From contig JAFUOO010000021.1 of the NCBI GenBank assembly GCA_017472685.1, positions 1-63,203 of the forward strand: a DNA stretch of 63,203 nucleotides, written 5' to 3'. Position 1 is the stretch's first letter, and every line of letters starts with the position of its first letter. Positions 1-11,035 of this stretch are shown in pieces. Position numbers and translations under genes: made by a program. The notes beneath the pieces were generated by a model that saw only the letters and a program-made list of their open reading frames with translations, made no database searches and was not told where the DNA came from. Source of the DNA: Clostridia bacterium (lineage in GTDB: Bacteria > Bacillota > Clostridia > UMGS1883).

Positions 1-32
1 CACATACTCTCAACTTCATGTGAATAATTCAT
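1..32 (-). CDS. 5' end of an unidentified gene leaving the window
   Basis: An ATG at 32 reads left out of the window as M-N-Y-S-H-E-V-E-S-M. It has a strong Shine-Dalgarno (AAAGGAG) about 8 bases upstream and no stop before base 1. Only ten codons are visible, so no function can be assigned. It lies downstream of ung on the same strand, with a possible promoter of its own in the 89-base gap. Confidence 0.6.
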   Translation of the reverse strand, partial: MNYSHEVESM

Positions 33-64
33 AGTCTCTTCTCCTTTCAAGAATTCATACTGGT

Positions 65-94
65 ATTTTATCACAACTTGTCCAAATAAATCAA
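65..94 (-). promoter_or_regulatory. Possible sigma-A promoter of the truncated gene
   Basis: On the minus strand TTGATT and TAAAAT are separated by 18 bases, about 30 bases before the ribosome binding site of the partial gene. A separate TTGACA nearby (around 115-120) lacks a good -10, so the assignment is tentative. Confidence 0.4.
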
Positions 95-121
95 GTAGTA
101 TTTGGAAAATTGTTGTCAACC

Positions 122-796
122 CTAAATATTTTCTATTTTCCAGTTTATCGGACTTTTTACAAGCTTGAGTAAAATTTCATTAGCTTGTTTAAAATGACCG
201 CAACCCATAAATCCGCGGGATGCCGACAAGGGGCTCGGGTGTGCCGCCTCAAGCACAAAATGACGGCTTTTGTCGATAAATTCTGCTTTTTTTCTTGCGT
301 AGTTGCCCCACAGCAGGAATACCACGGGGTCTTCACGCTTATTGAGAGCCTTAATAACGCTGTCGGTAAATTCCTCCCAGCCTTTATTTGCATGACTTCC
401 TGCCTGACCTTCACGAACAGTGAGCACTGCATTCAAGAGTAGCACACCTTGCTCCGCCCAGGGCATAAGATAGCCGTTGTTGGGAATTTCGTAGCCGTAT
501 TCGTCGCGTATTTCCTTGTACATGTTGAGGAGCGACGGCGGAATCTGCACGCCCGGTTTTACGGAAAAGCACATTCCGTGAGCCTGATTGGGCTCATGAT
601 AAGGGTCCTGACCTATAATAACAACCTTTGTTTTTGAATAGCTTGTCACCTTCAATGCAGAAAAAAGCTCATACATATCGGGATAAACCGTATAATTTGC
701 ATATTCACTTTTCAAAAAAGCTCTTAATTTAAGATAATATTCCTTTTCGAACTCACTGCCTATAATATTATCCCAATCATTGCCAAGTTTAACCAT
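122..796 (-). CDS. ung: Uracil-DNA glycosylase (family 1)
   Basis: Removes uracil from DNA, starting base excision repair in the cytoplasm. The 224-residue length is normal for the family. The catalytic water-activating loop GQDPYH is at residues 62-67 (Asp64), and the leucine-loop motif [11 protein letters not shown] follows near residue 185. The ATG shares one base with the stop codon of the upstream GNAT gene (TAATG junction), so the two genes are probably translationally coupled. No unusual residues were seen. Confidence 0.97.
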   Translation of the reverse strand: MVKLGNDWDNIIGSEFEKEYYLKLRAFLKSEYANYTVYPDMYELFSALKVTSYSKTKVVIIGQDPYHEPNQAHGMCFSVKPGVQIPPSLLNMYKEIRDEYGYEIPNNGYLMPWAEQGVLLLNAVLTVREGQAGSHANKGWEEFTDSVIKALNKREDPVVFLLWGNYARKKAEFIDKSRHFVLEAAHPSPLSASRGFMGCGHFKQANEILLKLVKSPINWKIENI

Positions 797-1269
797 TATT
801 TTAGCTCCTTTCGCATTTTTGCACTTACAAATTCAATATCGTTTTTAAGACTTTTGATTTCACCGATTTTTTCAAAGCCATTTTTGGCATAAAACCCCTC
901 GGCGCTTTTACTTGATTCAAGCAAAAGCCTCTTTACTTTGTGCGCTCTTGCCCACTCCTCGGTTTTGTTGAGAAGAGCCGTGGCAACGCCCTTTTTTACC
1001 CAGTCGGGGCGGGTGTAAAGGCGGTTTACATAGCCGTCACGCTCAGTAGACATGAAACCGACAATCTCCTTATCATGAACAGCAACAATTGCGAAGCATC
1101 TGAAAAGAGAACGCCTGAATGCAGGCATATACAAATTCTTCGGCACCCATGCATCCAGCTGCTCGGGGGTATACTCATTAACGCACAGAGTGTGCACGCT
1201 GTCATATACCAGTTTTGCCACAATATTGAATTCTGAAAGCTTCATGGTGCGTATAGTGAAATTGTTCAT
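796..1269 (-). CDS. GNAT family N-acetyltransferase
   Basis: A 157-residue single-domain acyl-CoA-dependent acetyltransferase. The acetyl-CoA binding region is the segment [14 protein letters not shown] (about residues 88-101), a variant of the Q/RxxGxG/A motif, followed by the typical C-terminal strand with [16 protein letters not shown]. The substrate cannot be predicted from sequence. The start follows AAGGA at a normal distance. It is the first gene of a two-gene unit with ung, after the probable rpsU terminator. Confidence 0.85.
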   Translation of the reverse strand: MNNFTIRTMKLSEFNIVAKLVYDSVHTLCVNEYTPEQLDAWVPKNLYMPAFRRSLFRCFAIVAVHDKEIVGFMSTERDGYVNRLYTRPDWVKKGVATALLNKTEEWARAHKVKRLLLESSKSAEGFYAKNGFEKIGEIKSLKNDIEFVSAKMRKELK

Positions 1270-1293
1270 ATCAGCGATCCTTAATAATAAATT

Positions 1294-1321
1294 GAGCCAT
1301 ACCCCGAATGGAGTATGGCTC
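1294..1321 (-). terminator. Hairpin after rpsU, probable terminator
   Basis: A 9-bp stem (GAGCCATAC pairing with GTATGGCTC) follows rpsU on the minus strand. The following tract is T-rich (AATTTATTATT) rather than a pure T run, so it is a moderate terminator or an mRNA-end hairpin. Confidence 0.6.
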
Positions 1322-1347
1322 GTTGTTTGCAGGGAAAATAAATCTAA

Positions 1348-1524
1348 TTACTTAAACTTTCTTTTTCTTGCTGCTTCGGACTTCTTCTTGCGCTTTACGC
1401 TGGGCTTTTCATAGTGTTCTCTCTTTCTAACCTCGGACAAAACACCGGCTTTCGCACAGGAGCGCTTAAATCTCCTAAGAGCGCTATCTAAAGATTCATT
1501 ATCCTTAACTCTTATTTCAGACAT
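1348..1524 (-). CDS. rpsU: 30S ribosomal protein S21
   Basis: Small basic protein of the 30S subunit, involved in initiation. The 58-residue product starts [20 protein letters not shown] and ends in a Lys/Arg-rich tail, as in Firmicute S21. The ATG at 1524 was chosen over an in-frame start 51 bases upstream because a strong GGGGAGG Shine-Dalgarno lies just before it and because homologues begin at this Met. A near-consensus promoter lies about 65 bases upstream, fitting high expression. Confidence 0.96.
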   Translation of the reverse strand: MSEIRVKDNESLDSALRRFKRSCAKAGVLSEVRKREHYEKPSVKRKKKSEAARKRKFK

Positions 1525-1589
1525 TCTCGTACCTCCCCTCACGACTCTACCTTTTATCAGAGGCTCGAACCGCATATAGTGACAAATAA

Positions 1590-1618
1590 ATTATACTTTC
1601 AACATGTCAATATGTCAA
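1590..1618 (-). promoter_or_regulatory. Strong sigma-A promoter of rpsU
   Basis: On the minus strand a perfect -35 (TTGACA, 1613-1618) and a perfect -10 (TATAAT, 1590-1595) are separated by 17 bases. It lies upstream of rpsU and downstream of the HIT gene. Confidence 0.88.
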
Positions 1619-1654
1619 GAGTAAATTTGATATAATTTGAAACTTTTTTACATA

Positions 1655-4647
<2,993 letters not shown>

Positions 4648-4677
4648 TTATATGTTCACTCCTTCGTAATCTTAACC

Positions 4678-4707
4678 ATTATACATATTTACGCATAATA
4701 TTGTCAA
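4678..4707 (-). promoter_or_regulatory. Sigma-A promoter of alaS
   Basis: TTGACA (4702-4707) and TATAAT (4678-4683) on the minus strand are separated by 18 bases. The -35 overlaps the stop codon of the upstream TSCPD gene. Confidence 0.85.
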
Positions 4708-4961
4708 GCGTTAAGTTCGTTGTATGCACATCTTACTGCCTTTGCGAGCTGGTCGGAACAGCTTGTGTCCTTATAGCCACAGGTAAGACCGGTAAAGTAT
4801 TCTTCGATTTCAGCAACCGTCATACCGTCCACAACCCTTGATATTGCTTTAAGGTTGCCGTTACAGCCGCCCAGAAAGCTTACGTTTGTAATTTTGTCGC
4901 CGTCGATATCAAAGCTGATTTGTGCAGCGCATGTGCCTTTTGTTTTATAGGTGTATTTCAC
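4704..4961 (-). CDS. TIGR03905 family TSCPD domain protein
   Basis: An 85-residue protein of the TSCPD family, a small Cys-containing domain also found at the C terminus of vitamin B12-dependent ribonucleotide reductases. The motif FLGGCNGNLKAISRVVDGM and the C-terminal CGYKDTSCSDQLAKA match the family. I place the start at the GTG at 4961, preceded by AAAGGGG, because an ATG 51 bases upstream lies at or before the transcription start predicted from the promoter at 5004-5032. Its biochemical role is not established. Confidence 0.87.
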   Translation of the reverse strand: MKYTYKTKGTCAAQISFDIDGDKITNVSFLGGCNGNLKAISRVVDGMTVAEIEEYFTGLTCGYKDTSCSDQLAKAVRCAYNELNA

Positions 4962-5003
4962 TTTATCATCCCCTTTCTCGTAATTCGGGACATAATTGTT
5001 TAT

Positions 5004-5032
5004 ATTATACACCCAATCGATGCACTAATCAA
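5004..5032 (-). promoter_or_regulatory. Sigma-A promoter of the TSCPD gene
   Basis: TTGATT (5027-5032) and TATAAT (5004-5009) on the minus strand are separated by 17 bases. It lies just after the preceding gene's 3' end. Confidence 0.8.
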
Positions 5033-5041
5033 GAACTTTCT

Positions 5042-5992
5042 TCACAATATTGACTGAATAAATCGAATAAATAACCTCCTGAAAACACATACAAGCGGAA
5101 TGGCAAGCAGTATGCCCCAGAAACCGCCGTATGCCCCTACATATAAAGCAAGCACGGTAATTGCAGGATGCAGCGCCAATGTATCTGCAGAAATTTTTGG
5201 TGTAATTATATTATTTTCAATCTGCTGTATAACGAGAAGTCCAATGACCACGATTATAAGCTTTCCGGGAGCTGAGATGAAGGTCACGGTTATAATTATT
5301 CCCATTGCAACAAATGCTCCCACATAAGGAATAATGTCTAAAACTGCGGCAACAAGTGCTAAGCCCCAGCTATACGGAATTTTCAGAACGTATAAAAAAA
5401 TGCCGTCAATCAGAAACAGCAAGGATGCAATTAGAAGCTGCCCTTTGAAAAACGAATCCAAAGACAGCTTCACATCGTCGGTTATTACACGAAAAGGTGC
5501 AACCAGCTTATCGGGGACAAACTCCTTTACCGCATTGTTAACAGAATCTGAATCAGAAAGAATATAAAATGCCGCAACAAAGCTCACAATAATATTAAGA
5601 GCCCTTTTTGTCACTGTTGTCACCGCCAGATATGCACTGCCCATTCCTTCAGTAAACAGCTTGCTTTTCACTGTTTCAAAAACGGAATTTGATATATATC
5701 CCGATATAATATCCAATATCTTGTTTACGGCGTCAAAAATTTTTGGTGCAGCGTATAAAACCACAAAAAGACCACCGCCAAGGATACAGCAATACACAAT
5801 TATTGTTGCAAAGGTGTTTTTTACGTTGTGTTTTTTGAGCCATTTCACACAAGGCAAAAAAAGGTAAACAATAATAATGACACTTACAAAGGGCGAAAGC
5901 ACGCTTCGTAGTGGTGTAAAAAGTGCTGTTAAAAACAAAAAATACAGTGCAAAGGATATCAAAGATGCTACAAACAGTGGTTTATCGTGCAA
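5042..5992 (-). CDS. AI-2E family transporter (PerM-like membrane protein)
   Basis: A 316-residue integral membrane protein with roughly seven to eight hydrophobic segments and the family's C-terminal signature: DIIPYVGAF, then QQIENNIITPKI and LHPAITVLALYVG. Members export small molecules or act as ion/H+ antiporters; the substrate here is unknown. The start is a TTG preceded by AGGAGGGG. It follows the PRC-barrel and YtxH-like genes on the same strand. Confidence 0.88.
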   Translation of the reverse strand: MHDKPLFVASLISFALYFLFLTALFTPLRSVLSPFVSVIIIVYLFLPCVKWLKKHNVKNTFATIIVYCCILGGGLFVVLYAAPKIFDAVNKILDIISGYISNSVFETVKSKLFTEGMGSAYLAVTTVTKRALNIIVSFVAAFYILSDSDSVNNAVKEFVPDKLVAPFRVITDDVKLSLDSFFKGQLLIASLLFLIDGIFLYVLKIPYSWGLALVAAVLDIIPYVGAFVAMGIIITVTFISAPGKLIIVVIGLLVIQQIENNIITPKISADTLALHPAITVLALYVGAYGGFWGILLAIPLVCVFRRLFIRFIQSIL

Positions 5993-6027
5993 ACTAACCC
6001 CTCCTATGTAAAGGGGTTGCCCCCTTC

Positions 6028-6207
6028 TTATTTGTGCATACCCGAAATAGTGTCTGCCATGTTTTCCATGGAGTTTACTATTTTACCTGCACTTTTTCTC
6101 ATACGCTGAGAATCCTTGTCTTTTAACGGGTCAATACACATACCCATAATGCTACCTACAACAGCGCCTGTAAGAAGACCTGTTGTAAAACCTTTTGAAA
6201 AAATCAT
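6028..6207 (-). CDS. Small YtxH-like protein
   Basis: A 59-residue protein beginning MIFSKGFTTGLLTGAVVGSI, with one glycine/alanine-rich hydrophobic segment followed by a charged tail. This is the pattern of YtxH-domain (gas-vesicle/stress-associated) small membrane proteins. The GAGGTG Shine-Dalgarno lies in the last codons of the PRC-barrel gene, and only two bases separate that stop codon from this ATG, so translation is probably coupled. Its function is unknown. Confidence 0.78.
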   Translation of the reverse strand: MIFSKGFTTGLLTGAVVGSIMGMCIDPLKDKDSQRMRKSAGKIVNSMENMADTISGMHK

Positions 6208-6209
6208 TA

Positions 6210-6713
6210 CTACACCTCTTTGTTGTTTTCATACAGAATTTCATCTACAACAATGCTATCCTGCAGATAATTTACTGTATTACCTAACGGGCATATCAAC
6301 CGTCCGTTTATAAGGTCCTGCATTAGCGAAGAGCCTATAGAAAATCCGGACATTACACCTGCCTCAAAATCAAAGGTCATATTTTTAACGAAGCCTGCAC
6401 CCTGTCCGTTTCTGTATACTGCCCTTTTTCTTCGGATATCATTTTCACAGCTTTTGAAATCTTCGTACAAAGGAATTACCTTCATGAATTTTTCACCGTA
6501 GCCCTTTACGTATACGCTCACCTCGTCTATATCGCATATATCCTTAAGATAAAACAAACGGTGGCGGTATATGAGCGAGTCATTCTTTGCAATGATACCG
6601 ATAATAACATTTGTATCCTTATTGACGAGTATGTCCGAAAGTCTTCCGAAGTATTTTTTTGTGTCTTTACCGCAAATCTTCCTGCCTTTAAGCCGTAAGA
6701 AGCTTTCGCACAT
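6210..6713 (-). CDS. PRC-barrel domain protein
   Basis: A 167-residue cytoplasmic protein. The N-terminal part (KYFGRLSDILVNKDTNVIIGII) and a second similar stretch near residues 108-130 (GAGFVKNMTFDFEAGVMSGFSI) both look like PRC-barrel half-domains, which mark sites for RNA, protein or photosystem binding in unrelated proteins. In sporulating Firmicutes such proteins (YlmC/YmxH type) are common and poorly understood. It is coupled to the YtxH-like gene and then to the AI-2E transporter. Confidence 0.75.
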   Translation of the reverse strand: MCESFLRLKGRKICGKDTKKYFGRLSDILVNKDTNVIIGIIAKNDSLIYRHRLFYLKDICDIDEVSVYVKGYGEKFMKVIPLYEDFKSCENDIRRKRAVYRNGQGAGFVKNMTFDFEAGVMSGFSIGSSLMQDLINGRLICPLGNTVNYLQDSIVVDEILYENNKEV

Positions 6714-6785
6714 TTTCTTGCCCCCAATACATTATTAATATCTGCACTATACTCTTTTTAAATCCAGAAAATTTTTTCTAAAAAA

Positions 6786-6807
6786 GCACACGGTTTTCTC
6801 CGTGTGC
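6786..6807 (-). terminator. Rho-independent terminator of the S41 protease gene
   Basis: An 8-bp stem (GCACACGG with CCGTGTGC) followed on the minus strand by six T residues, 10 bases beyond the protease stop codon. Confidence 0.88.
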
Positions 6808-6816
6808 TTTCATAAA

Positions 6817-8280
6817 CTATTCTGTTTTTCCCGTGAGAAGATATTTCTTTGCTGCTTCGAGCTGATTGTCTTCTGTATACTCATACTCATAAATAATATC
6901 GTTTATCGCAACAAGAGTATACACATCAAGCTCGCCTGTAATTTCAAGATTTTTCAACATCTGGAAATATCTTACAGCTTCTTCTGTTTCGTCGTCAAAA
7001 ATTTCATCGGGCTCGCCGTAGAAGCAGCCAAGTGCTTCAAGGCGCTGTTCAACAGCAAGGTTGAGCTTTTCATCATTGCCGTCGTTAATGTTATTGAACA
7101 CCATCGGCTCAAAGTCTTTTTCGGTAACCTGGTGAACAGTATTTTCCACAACAAAGTCAGGTGTTACACCCACAGTGTGAATTCTTGTATCGTTAGGCGA
7201 ATGGAATTCGGCAACAGTAAACTTTACACCGCAGCCTGTAATGAGCCTGAAAACAGACTGCATACTGCCTTTGCCGTAGGTTTTAGTGCCTATCAATACG
7301 CCTGCATCCCTGTCTTTAACGGCGCCTGCAAAAAGCTCGGATGCAGAAGCGCTGTATTCATTCACAAGCAATACCATATTGTATGGTGCTTCCTTAAGAT
7401 TGTTGGATATTACAGCATCCTCATTGTTTTCGGGATTTCTGTATTTGAACTTTGCAATTGTTCCCTCGGGAATAAAATGCTCGGCAAGGTCTATAGCCGC
7501 AGTAAGCTCACCGCCGCCGTTATTTCTTATGTCAAGAATAATATTTTTGATGCCTTTTTCCTCAAATTCCTTAAGCACGGGAGTTATAAACTCGTCAAGT
7601 GTGAGCGAAAAGGACGAAATGTAAATATAACCGATTTTTCCGTCTTCCATAATTTCGTACGAAATAGGGCTCTGGCTCACTTCGTCACAGAAGCAGTCAA
7701 TAGTCATGGGTGCGCCGTTTCTCACTATTCCGATGGCAACGTGTGCACCCTTTTCACGCTTTATGAGTGTTGCAACATCGCTTACACTAAGACCTGCAAT
7801 GTCTTTTCCGTCTACGGAAACAATAGTGTCATAGGGCAGAATTCCGCATTTTTCTGCAGGTGAGCCGGGGAAAACACTCGCCACTACAACATGGTCACCC
7901 GAAAGCATAATCTGCACACCTATTCCGTAAAATTCACCCGTAATTTCGGTGTAAAAGCTTTCAAAGCGCTCGGGTGTATAAAATTCATTATAACCGTCGT
8001 CAAGAAGGTCAACCATTCTTTCAACAGCTGCGTCAAAATCAAACTTACCGTTGTCGATAGCACTGCAAAGTGCACGATAAAGAAGGTCTTCATCGCTTAC
8101 ACCGTAATAGTAATTGTCTGCCATCTGCACGCAGATTTGTACAATACTGTTCTTCATCAGTGCCGCCTGATATGCAGAGGGCTTTACAACCTCTTCTGCA
8201 TAAACACAGGCAAAGCAGGATACGCTCAGCACTATCGCCAATATAATTGACAATAAGGACTTTATACTTTTGTTTTTCAT
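6817..8280 (-). CDS. S41 family C-terminal processing protease
   Basis: A secreted or membrane-tethered serine protease (CtpA type). A signal peptide covers residues 1-29. A PDZ domain follows (about 105-190, with GIGVQIM and GSPAEKCGILPYDTI). The S41 catalytic domain (about 200-380) carries the nucleophile in SASASELFAGAVKD and the lysine in GTKTYGKGSMQ. A C-terminal peptidoglycan-binding helix bundle lies near 400-470. Family members trim cell-envelope or sporulation proteins. It starts 14 bases after argS. Confidence 0.92.
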   Translation of the reverse strand: MKNKSIKSLLSIILAIVLSVSCFACVYAEEVVKPSAYQAALMKNSIVQICVQMADNYYYGVSDEDLLYRALCSAIDNGKFDFDAAVERMVDLLDDGYNEFYTPERFESFYTEITGEFYGIGVQIMLSGDHVVVASVFPGSPAEKCGILPYDTIVSVDGKDIAGLSVSDVATLIKREKGAHVAIGIVRNGAPMTIDCFCDEVSQSPISYEIMEDGKIGYIYISSFSLTLDEFITPVLKEFEEKGIKNIILDIRNNGGGELTAAIDLAEHFIPEGTIAKFKYRNPENNEDAVISNNLKEAPYNMVLLVNEYSASASELFAGAVKDRDAGVLIGTKTYGKGSMQSVFRLITGCGVKFTVAEFHSPNDTRIHTVGVTPDFVVENTVHQVTEKDFEPMVFNNINDGNDEKLNLAVEQRLEALGCFYGEPDEIFDDETEEAVRYFQMLKNLEITGELDVYTLVAINDIIYEYEYTEDNQLEAAKKYLLTGKTE

Positions 8281-8294
8281 TATATCACTCTTTC

Positions 8295-9971
8295 TTACAT
8301 CTGTTCGGGAGCGGAAACACCAAGAATGTCAAGAACAATCCTGATAACAGCTCTGGTAGAGTCAACAAGCTTGAGTCTTGCTGCTCTTACTTTTATATCA
8401 TCGTCCTTTACTCTGCATGCAGAATAGAAGGAATGGAAGCACGATGAAAGGTCGATTACATAACGTGTAAGGTTGCTGGGCTCAAAGCCTGTAGCCGCAT
8501 TTGTAATTTCATCGGGAAGAGAGGCAAGCTTTTTCATAAGCTCAAGCTCTTCCTTGGCATTAAGCACGCTAAGGTCAATATCCTTAACCGAGGGCACCGT
8601 AGAGCCTTCATCTGCAAGAAGTCGGATGATAGAGCAGATACGTGCATGAGCATACTGAACATAGAAAACAGGGTTGTCATTGCTCTGTTTAACAGCAAGG
8701 TCTAAGTCAAAGTCCATATGGCTGCCTGCTGCACGCATATTGAAGAAAAATCTTGCTGCATCAATACCGATTTCGTCAATAAGGTCAGAAAGCGTAATCA
8801 TTTTGCCTGTTCTCTTACTCATTCTCACAGGCTTACCCTCGCTCATAAGTCTTACAAGCTGGATAATCAATACCATAAGCTTGTCGGAGTTCTGTCCTAC
8901 AGCTTCAAGTGCACCCTTCATTCTTGCAATATGTCCGTGGTGGTCTGCACCCCAGATATTGATGCAAAGGTCGAAGTTTCTTGTTTCGATTTTATTTCTG
9001 TGGTATGCAATATCAGCCGCAAAATATGTGGGAATACCATTCTGACGGACAAGCACATCGTCCTTTTCGCTGCCGAAATCTGTGCTTCTGAGCCAGATAG
9101 CACCGTCCTGCTCATATGCCTTACCGCTTTCAACGAGCTTATTTACGGTTTCCATAACGTCACCTGCTTCGTGCAGTGTGCTTTCACGGAACCATACGTC
9201 ATAATCAATTCTGTAGCGTGAAAGTGTTTCCTTAAGAGCATTAATGTTAAGCTCAAGTGCATATTCAATAAGCTTGCTGCGTCTTTCCTCGCTTGAAACC
9301 TCTAAAAGTCCGTCGCCGTAAAGGTCAATATAATTCTGCGCGTGCTCACGAATGTCGTCGCCCTGATACCAGTCCTCGCTGAATTCAACGGCATCCTCGC
9401 CTTTAAGTATCTGGATATATCTGCCTTCCAAGCTGTTTCCGAACTTTTCAATCTGTGCGCCTGCATCGTTTATGTAAAATTCCTTAGTAACATTCCAGCC
9501 TGCTTTTTCGAGCACGTTTGCCAGAGTGTCGCCAAGTGCACCGCCGCGTGCGTTACCCATATGCATGGGGCCTGTGGGATTAGCGCTGACAAATTCAATC
9601 ATAACCTTCTTGCCCTCGCCCACATTTACCTTACCGTAGTCCTCGCCCATTTCTTCAATTTCGGAAAGTACGCTCTTTATGTAGGACTTGTCAAGTGTAA
9701 AGTTAATGAAGCCGGGACCTGCAAGCTCGATATTGAGTGCGCCCACAGCCTCCTTGTCGATATTTTCAACAATTGCCGAAGCGATTTCGCGGGGATTCTT
9801 CTTAAGCGCCTTTGCAAGAATCATGGCAGCATTAACTGCAAAATCGCCGTGAGTTTTGTCACGGGGCTCTTCAACGGCAAATGCAGGAATTTCACAGTCA
9901 CCGTAAGCTTTCTTTATCGCATTTTCAACCACAGACTGAATCTGCGCTTTCTTCTGTATCAATGTGTACAT
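8295..9971 (-). CDS. argS: Arginyl-tRNA synthetase
   Basis: Class I synthetase charging tRNA-Arg; 558 residues, full length. The HIGH-type motif is NPTGPMHMGNARG (about 131-143), the KMSKS-type motif is RMSKRTG (about 362-368), and the DALR anticodon-binding domain ends in LDILGVSAPEQM. The Shine-Dalgarno (AAAGGA) lies directly against the edge of an inserted repeat at 9988. Order DUF1934-argS matches ywiB-argS in Bacillus. Confidence 0.98.
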   Translation of the reverse strand: MYTLIQKKAQIQSVVENAIKKAYGDCEIPAFAVEEPRDKTHGDFAVNAAMILAKALKKNPREIASAIVENIDKEAVGALNIELAGPGFINFTLDKSYIKSVLSEIEEMGEDYGKVNVGEGKKVMIEFVSANPTGPMHMGNARGGALGDTLANVLEKAGWNVTKEFYINDAGAQIEKFGNSLEGRYIQILKGEDAVEFSEDWYQGDDIREHAQNYIDLYGDGLLEVSSEERRSKLIEYALELNINALKETLSRYRIDYDVWFRESTLHEAGDVMETVNKLVESGKAYEQDGAIWLRSTDFGSEKDDVLVRQNGIPTYFAADIAYHRNKIETRNFDLCINIWGADHHGHIARMKGALEAVGQNSDKLMVLIIQLVRLMSEGKPVRMSKRTGKMITLSDLIDEIGIDAARFFFNMRAAGSHMDFDLDLAVKQSNDNPVFYVQYAHARICSIIRLLADEGSTVPSVKDIDLSVLNAKEELELMKKLASLPDEITNAATGFEPSNLTRYVIDLSSCFHSFYSACRVKDDDIKVRAARLKLVDSTRAVIRIVLDILGVSAPEQM

Positions 9972-9987
9972 TTCAAACTGTCCTTTC

Positions 9988-10083
9988 TAAGGCAAGAGGA
10001 GTCGAGCCCCGTATGCCCTTTCCTTGTTAAAATTGTGTCTTTTCGGCTTATCGCTTTTGAAATGCGACAGCCTATGCAACGCC
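9988..10083 (+). repeat. Truncated copy of the tRNA-like inverted-repeat element
   Basis: About 96 bp are roughly 80% identical to the minus strand of 60001 down to about 59905. It starts with the same terminus (TAAGGC, then GGAGTCGAGCCCC) and the same inner core around TGTTAAAATTG and CTTTTCGGCTTATCG. The other end is missing: similarity fades at the 3' end of DUF1934. Relative to the flanking genes its orientation is opposite to that of the 59.7-kb copy, which argues for a mobile repeat rather than a leader of either gene. Confidence 0.75.
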
Positions 10084-10497
10084 TCAACCGCGGATATTCA
10101 GATGCAGATAATTCTCCACCTGTGCGGAATTATTTATATCAAGAATATACTTAATTTCAACCTCGCCGCCGTCAAGCCCTACTTCACTTTTCAGCATATC
10201 GGTACTCACGCCTATGGTAAAGCTTCCGAGAGGTGTTTCGTAATGGCTCATATGCCGTTTGCCCTCTTGAAAAATCATCTGTGTGTTAATATTGCCGTTG
10301 CGGCTCATCACTACGCTGTCGGTATCGATTTTTATAACCGTTGTACATTCACCGCCGACATCTGCAAGATGCTCTCTGTAGCGCAAAAGGTATTTACCGT
10401 TACGGAAAGTATATTCGCCTTCGGTAACAAGCTCTGTCTTATCGCCGTCTCCGTCAACGGAGGTTTCGCCGATAATTGAAACGTATACCTTCTTCAT
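10084..10497 (-). CDS. DUF1934 domain protein (YwiB-like)
   Basis: A 137-residue beta-barrel, lipocalin-like protein of unknown function. It opens MKKVYVSIIGETSVDGDGD and has the central GKYLLRYRE and MSHYETPLGSFTIGVST segments typical of the family. Its gene sits just upstream of argS, as ywiB does in Bacillus. The last codons (LHLNIRG) abut the truncated repeat, so the natural C terminus may have been altered by that insertion. Confidence 0.85.
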   Translation of the reverse strand: MKKVYVSIIGETSVDGDGDKTELVTEGEYTFRNGKYLLRYREHLADVGGECTTVIKIDTDSVVMSRNGNINTQMIFQEGKRHMSHYETPLGSFTIGVSTDMLKSEVGLDGGEVEIKYILDINNSAQVENYLHLNIRG

Positions 10498-10529
10498 GTT
10501 TTCACCTTCTCATTAATGCCATAGTTTGC

Positions 10530-10558
10530 ATTATAACAGCATTCAAAGCATATTTCAA
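10530..10558 (-). promoter_or_regulatory. Sigma-A promoter of DUF1934
   Basis: TTGAAA (10553-10558) and TATAAT (10530-10535) on the minus strand are separated by 17 bases. It lies 33 bases before the start codon and separates this gene from the mgsA homologue. Confidence 0.82.
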
Positions 10559-10575
10559 CTGTTAATAATTGCTTT

Positions 10576-10989
10576 TTACTGCACTCTGTTCTTGGGGTTA
10601 AGAATATTTCTCCAGTCAAGGTCGCCTCTCTCAAGACCCTGGATAAGCACTTCGGCTGTAGCGGAGTTTGTTGCAATGGGAACAGAATGAATATCGCAAA
10701 GTGACATGAGATTGCTTAAATCGGGCTCGTATTTGCGAGCAGTTACAGGGTCACGGAAGCAGAGTACAAGGTCAATTTCATCATAGGCAATTCGCGCAGC
10801 AATCTGCTGAACACCACCCTGATGACCTGCCAGAAGCTTTTCCACGTTAAGACCTGTTGCTTCAACAACCATACTGCCTGTTGTTCTGGTAGCACAAAGC
10901 TTGTGCTTTGAAAAAATACTCTTGTATGCCATACAAAACTGAACCATCAGTTCCTTTTTCTTGTCGTGTGCTATTAATGCTATATGCAT
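10576..10989 (-). CDS. mgsA: Methylglyoxal synthase homologue with altered active site
   Basis: A 137-residue protein with the MgsA fold. The start MHIALIAHDKKK keeps the His of the family (His8, E. coli His19), the phosphate-loop threonines (34-38), Gly55, Asp80 and Asp90. Two catalytic positions are changed. The GGDQQ motif reads GGVQQ (Val60 for E. coli Asp71), and the position of E. coli His98 is Tyr87 (TARKYEPD). Arg35 replaces a loop Gly. MgsA converts dihydroxyacetone phosphate to methylglyoxal; this protein may bind the substrate without normal catalysis. It is the last gene of the mre-min cluster. Confidence 0.85.
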   Translation of the reverse strand: MHIALIAHDKKKELMVQFCMAYKSIFSKHKLCATRTTGSMVVEATGLNVEKLLAGHQGGVQQIAARIAYDEIDLVLCFRDPVTARKYEPDLSNLMSLCDIHSVPIATNSATAEVLIQGLERGDLDWRNILNPKNRVQ

Positions 10990-11035
10990 TTTACTCTTCC
11001 CCCTTATTTATTTCACGGCATATTATGCCATTTTT

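Noticed and set aside
4648..4703. T-box leader for alaS
   Set aside because: The promoter leaves only about 25 bases of leader. argS likewise has no T-box sequence in its short upstream gap.
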